The notes under the pieces were generated by a model, which was not told where the DNA came from, searched no databases, and worked only from the letters and a program-made list of their open reading frames with translations. Position numbers and translations under genes: made by a program. Shown here piece after piece: positions 61,211 to 64,000 of a stretch of 64,000 nucleotides of DNA. How positions within the stretch are numbered: the first letter of the stretch is position 1; each line of letters opens with the position of its first letter. The DNA lies in contig JARHVB010000010.1 in the NCBI GenBank assembly GCA_029222685.1, positions 124,001 to 188,000 of the forward strand. Direction: 5' to 3'. This DNA comes from Terripilifer ovatus (lineage in GTDB: Bacteria > Pseudomonadota > Alphaproteobacteria > Rhizobiales > Beijerinckiaceae).

Positions 61211-62932
61211 ATGAGCAATCGTTTCGTTCCCTTCATCAAGTCCCGACTGGCAGCCTATTCTGCCGATCGTCGGGGAACCATTGCAATCGCCTTTGGTCTT
61301 ACCGCGGCGACGGCGATGCTGACGGTCGCGGTTGCTCTCGATTATACGCGGGCGCTGGCCTCGCGCGCCGAACTGCAAAGTGCGGTCGACGCCGTGGCTC
61401 TCAGGGCCATGCAGGAATATTCAGCCGGTTCGCGCGGGACGACGTTGATCAATTCGGCCACCTCTTATCTCGCCGCGATCGTGCATGATTCCACCGTCAG
61501 CCTGGACGCCGGCATGCCGGCGCTGAATGCGGCGGGGACCGCGATTTGCGCCTCGGTGACGAGAACCATGCCGTCGACCCTGATGAAGGTCGCCAACATC
61601 AACAGCATCAGCCTGCACGCCTCCGCCTGCAGCTCCGTCAGCGGCGCCGGTACGCTGGAGATTGCGCTGGTGCTCGACACCACCGGCTCTATGGGCAATG
61701 CGACAAGCGATGGATCGACGAAAATCGACGCCATGAAGACCGCAGCCAACAATTTCATCGATTATATGTTCGACACCAGCCCGTTGAAGGCGAACACCAA
61801 AATGTCGGTGGTGCCGTTCGCGTCCGCGGTGAAGGTCGATCCCGCCACCTACAACGGCGCAGCCTGGTTCGATCTGAGCGGAGCTTCGAGCGAATCTTTC
61901 AAGAGCCCTGCCTTTGTCCGCGATGCTTCCATTGCAGCCAGCCGCTTTGCTCTGTTCACCCAGCTCAAGGCGATCAAGTCATCGTGGGACTGGACCGGTT
62001 GCGTCGAGTCGCTGCCCTATCCGCGCAACGTCACCGACACGCCGCCGGTTTTGGGTACGCCAGACAGCTATTTCGTGCCGATGCTGGCACCCGACGAGCC
62101 GGACTCGAGCTACATCGGAACGATCACCTCAACCTCCTATAATTGGTACACTCGCAGTTATGTCACGACGACGTCGACGGGCACGATCTACAATTCGAAC
62201 TCGTACGACAACAACTATCTCGACGATGACGGTGGGACCTGCACCACGAGCCCCAGCGGCGAAACGGTCAGCGACGAGACGACCAAGGAATCGCGTGCCT
62301 GCAAATACAAGGGCGGCACCAGAACCTCGTCCAGCAACGGACCGAACATCTATTGCTATTCCGACAGCCTGATCCGGATGCAGTCAGCGAAGGCGTCGCT
62401 GAAGACCAAGGTGAGCGGGCTGGTGGCGAACGGCGACACCAATATCCACGAAGGCTTCATGTGGGGCTGGCGCACGTTGTCGCCGAATGCGCCGTTCAGC
62501 GACGGCCGCAGCTACACGGCAACGACGAACACGAAGACGATCGTGCTGATGACCGACGGCACCAACACTTGGTCGTCGCTCAACAATGCTATCAACAAAT
62601 CCACCTATGGCGCCTATGGCTATTACGCAACCGCCAACAGCCGTCTGCCGACAACCAACCAGAATATCACCAACTCGACGGATGCCCGCGCCGCGATGGA
62701 TCAACTGACGCGCGAAGCGTGTTCCAATGCGCGCGCCCAAGGCATTATTATTTACACGGTCGGTTTCTCCGGGAAGTACGACCCGATCGATACCCAGGGC
62801 AAGCAATTGCTGACCGACTGTGCCGGAGACTCGACCCGTGCCTTCTTCACCAATTCGTCGACGGGCCTGGTCAGCGCATTTTCGGCGATCTCCGCCGGCC
62901 TCGGCTCAGGCAATCTTCGCCTGACGAACTGA
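61211..62932 (+). CDS. TadG-like pilus/envelope protein with a von Willebrand A domain
   Basis: Membrane-anchored protein of 573 residues. The N-terminal TadE/TadG segment has DRRGTIAIAFGLTAATAMLTVAVALDYTRA (one helix, with the typical D-R-x-G and DY-x-R-A). The vWA domain starts near residue 150, with the MIDAS motif DTTGSMG (Asp156) and later LMTDGTNTW. A long Ser/Thr/Tyr/Asn-rich insertion (about residues 300-400) with several Cys pairs looks extracellular. Homologues sit in tad loci for Flp pili, but no other tad gene is close. It may be an adhesin-like surface protein. The start at 61211 has a weak AGGATCGG; longer starts put non-membrane sequence first. Confidence 0.85.
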   Translation: MSNRFVPFIKSRLAAYSADRRGTIAIAFGLTAATAMLTVAVALDYTRALASRAELQSAVDAVALRAMQEYSAGSRGTTLINSATSYLAAIVHDSTVSLDAGMPALNAAGTAICASVTRTMPSTLMKVANINSISLHASACSSVSGAGTLEIALVLDTTGSMGNATSDGSTKIDAMKTAANNFIDYMFDTSPLKANTKMSVVPFASAVKVDPATYNGAAWFDLSGASSESFKSPAFVRDASIAASRFALFTQLKAIKSSWDWTGCVESLPYPRNVTDTPPVLGTPDSYFVPMLAPDEPDSSYIGTITSTSYNWYTRSYVTTTSTGTIYNSNSYDNNYLDDDGGTCTTSPSGETVSDETTKESRACKYKGGTRTSSSNGPNIYCYSDSLIRMQSAKASLKTKVSGLVANGDTNIHEGFMWGWRTLSPNAPFSDGRSYTATTNTKTIVLMTDGTNTWSSLNNAINKSTYGAYGYYATANSRLPTTNQNITNSTDARAAMDQLTREACSNARAQGIIIYTVGFSGKYDPIDTQGKQLLTDCAGDSTRAFFTNSSTGLVSAFSAISAGLGSGNLRLTN

Positions 62933-63293
62933 GGCTCGCGAACTGAAGCCTTAGCTTTTAAAGTAGCGCCGGCCCGGTCGATAAGACCTGGCTGGCGTTC
63001 TGAATCCGGCGGCCTATGCGCAACGGTTTCAGCGCACGGCCATGCGTCGTTGGGACGGACGGACGGCTCAGCTGAAGAGGACTGGCGATTTGTCGCCGGT
63101 ATCGGCCAGAGGCGCATTGCGGCAAAATCGCGGATCAATGCGCGCAGCACTTGCATTCCGGCTGCGCTTCGGGTACCAGCCCGCTCTATTCCACAGGCGG
63201 ATGTCATGCGCTCCTGATCCAAGGTGCGCTCCGGTGGCTGGGTCAACCGACCCGGCCCACAATCCGCCGAGGTCTAACCGGAGAACAGAACCT
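62933..63293. other. rpsB leader region
   Basis: About 360 bases before rpsB. GC-rich, with a repeated GGACGGACGGACGG near 63052-63066. Leaders of rpsB are self-regulated by S2 in gammaproteobacteria, but no conserved structure could be confirmed here. No gene seen. Confidence 0.4.
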
Positions 63294-64000
63294 ATGGCAT
63301 TGCCCGATTTTTCTATGCGTCAGCTTCTTGAAGCAGGCGCCCATTTCGGCCATCAATCGCACCGCTGGAACCCGAAAATGGGTCCCTATATTTTCGGTGC
63401 CCGCAACAACATCCATATCATCGATCTGGCGCAGACGGTTCCCCTGCTGCATCAGGCGCTTAAGGCCGTTTCCGACACTGTCGCTAAGGGCGGCCGCGTG
63501 CTCTTCGTCGGCACCAAGCGCCAGGCGTCCGACGAGATCGCCGAAGCCGCCAAGCGGTCGGCCCAGTATTATGTCAATTCCCGCTGGCTCGGCGGCATGC
63601 TGACCAACTGGAAGACGATTTCCGGCTCCATCCAGCGCCTGCGCAAGGTCGACGAAGAGCTGAACGCCGGCGCCAGCGGCCTGACCAAGAAGGAACGCCT
63701 GATGCTGTCGCGCGAGCGCGACAAGCTCGAAAAGGCGCTCGGCGGCATCAAGGACATGGGCGGCACGCCCGACATGATCTTTGTCATAGACACCAACAAG
63801 GAACAGCTCGCGATCAAGGAAGCCAACCGCCTCGGCATCCCGGTTGCCGCCATCCTCGACACCAATTGCGATCCCGAAGGCATCACGTTCCCAGTTCCGG
63901 GCAATGACGATGCCGGCCGCGCCATTGCGCTGTACTGCGACCTGATCGCCCGCGCCGCCATCGATGGCATCTCGCGCGGCCAGGGCGCTTCCGGCGTCGA
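63294..64000 (+). CDS. rpsB: 30S ribosomal protein S2, 5' part
   Basis: The first 235 codons of S2; the gene runs out of the window. [49 protein letters not shown] and [17 protein letters not shown] are diagnostic. S2 binds the body of the 30S subunit late in assembly and helps recruit S1. GGAG lies about ten bases before the ATG. tsf is expected next, outside the window. Confidence 0.97.
   Translation, partial: MALPDFSMRQLLEAGAHFGHQSHRWNPKMGPYIFGARNNIHIIDLAQTVPLLHQALKAVSDTVAKGGRVLFVGTKRQASDEIAEAAKRSAQYYVNSRWLGGMLTNWKTISGSIQRLRKVDEELNAGASGLTKKERLMLSRERDKLEKALGGIKDMGGTPDMIFVIDTNKEQLAIKEANRLGIPVAAILDTNCDPEGITFPVPGNDDAGRAIALYCDLIARAAIDGISRGQGASGV

Noticed and set aside
1..64000. CRISPR arrays, insertion sequences, prophage genes, tRNA genes
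   Set aside because: Looked for while reading; no regular spacer-repeat units, transposase motifs, phage proteins or tRNA signatures such as GTTCRA with a CCA-type stem were seen.

Overview
The window is GC-rich chromosomal DNA of an alphaproteobacterium, most probably a member of the Hyphomicrobiales (Rhizobiales). The reasons are the housekeeping order gyrA-HAD-coaD-cyclophilin-queA-tgt and proS-lolC/E-lolD-queC ... dnaE ... rpsB, the alphaproteobacterial SOS box (GAAC-N7-GAAC) in front of ssb, the many Bug/TctC-type solute-binding proteins, and the frequent TTG/GTG starts behind strong Shine-Dalgarno sequences. I saw no phage, insertion sequence, CRISPR array or recognisable tRNA. The genus cannot be settled by reading.

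Layout. 0.5-7.7 kb: a large secreted protein built of repeated modules, a divergent pair of ACMSD-type amidohydrolases, a solute-binding protein and a PhoD-type phosphatase. 7.9-13.6 kb: a lipid-assembly cluster (two SDRs, an acyl carrier protein, a ketoacyl-ACP synthase, a GNAT-fold acyltransferase and a serine-palmitoyltransferase-like PLP enzyme) that looks like a route to a sphingoid-type or other alpha-oxoamine-derived lipid. This is the best candidate for an undescribed system. 14.1-25.7 kb: a catabolic region with a Rieske oxygenase, a Gfo/Idh dehydrogenase, an extradiol dioxygenase, LeuCD-type dehydratase subunits, orphan solute-binding proteins and a MarR regulator. Three of its enzymes lack the catalytic residues expected of their families. 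26.2-30.8 kb: a three-gene 2-oxoacid:acceptor oxidoreductase operon with its own flavin/iron-sulfur reductase.

31-64 kb is mostly core genome: a secreted alpha/beta hydrolase, uvrA, a dicarboxylate carrier, ssb, a MetX-like protein, gyrA, a HAD phosphatase, coaD, a duplicated cyclophilin/small-secreted-protein block with a visible duplication scar, the queuosine genes queA, tgt and queC, a structured small RNA, proS, the Lol exporter genes, a frameshifted OafA-type acyltransferase, dnaE, a periplasmic amidohydrolase, another Bug-type binding protein, a TadG-like vWA protein and the first 235 codons of rpsB.

Functional links. The ACP, KAS, SDR and GNAT genes are packed with overlaps or short gaps behind one promoter-like site and converge on the PLP enzyme, so they probably act in one pathway. 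QueA, Tgt and QueC serve tRNA queuosine. LolC/E and LolD form one exporter. UvrA, SSB, GyrA and DnaE are DNA-maintenance genes. Starts were chosen by ribosome-binding site, family N-terminus and signal peptide, and differ in several places from the longest possible frame.
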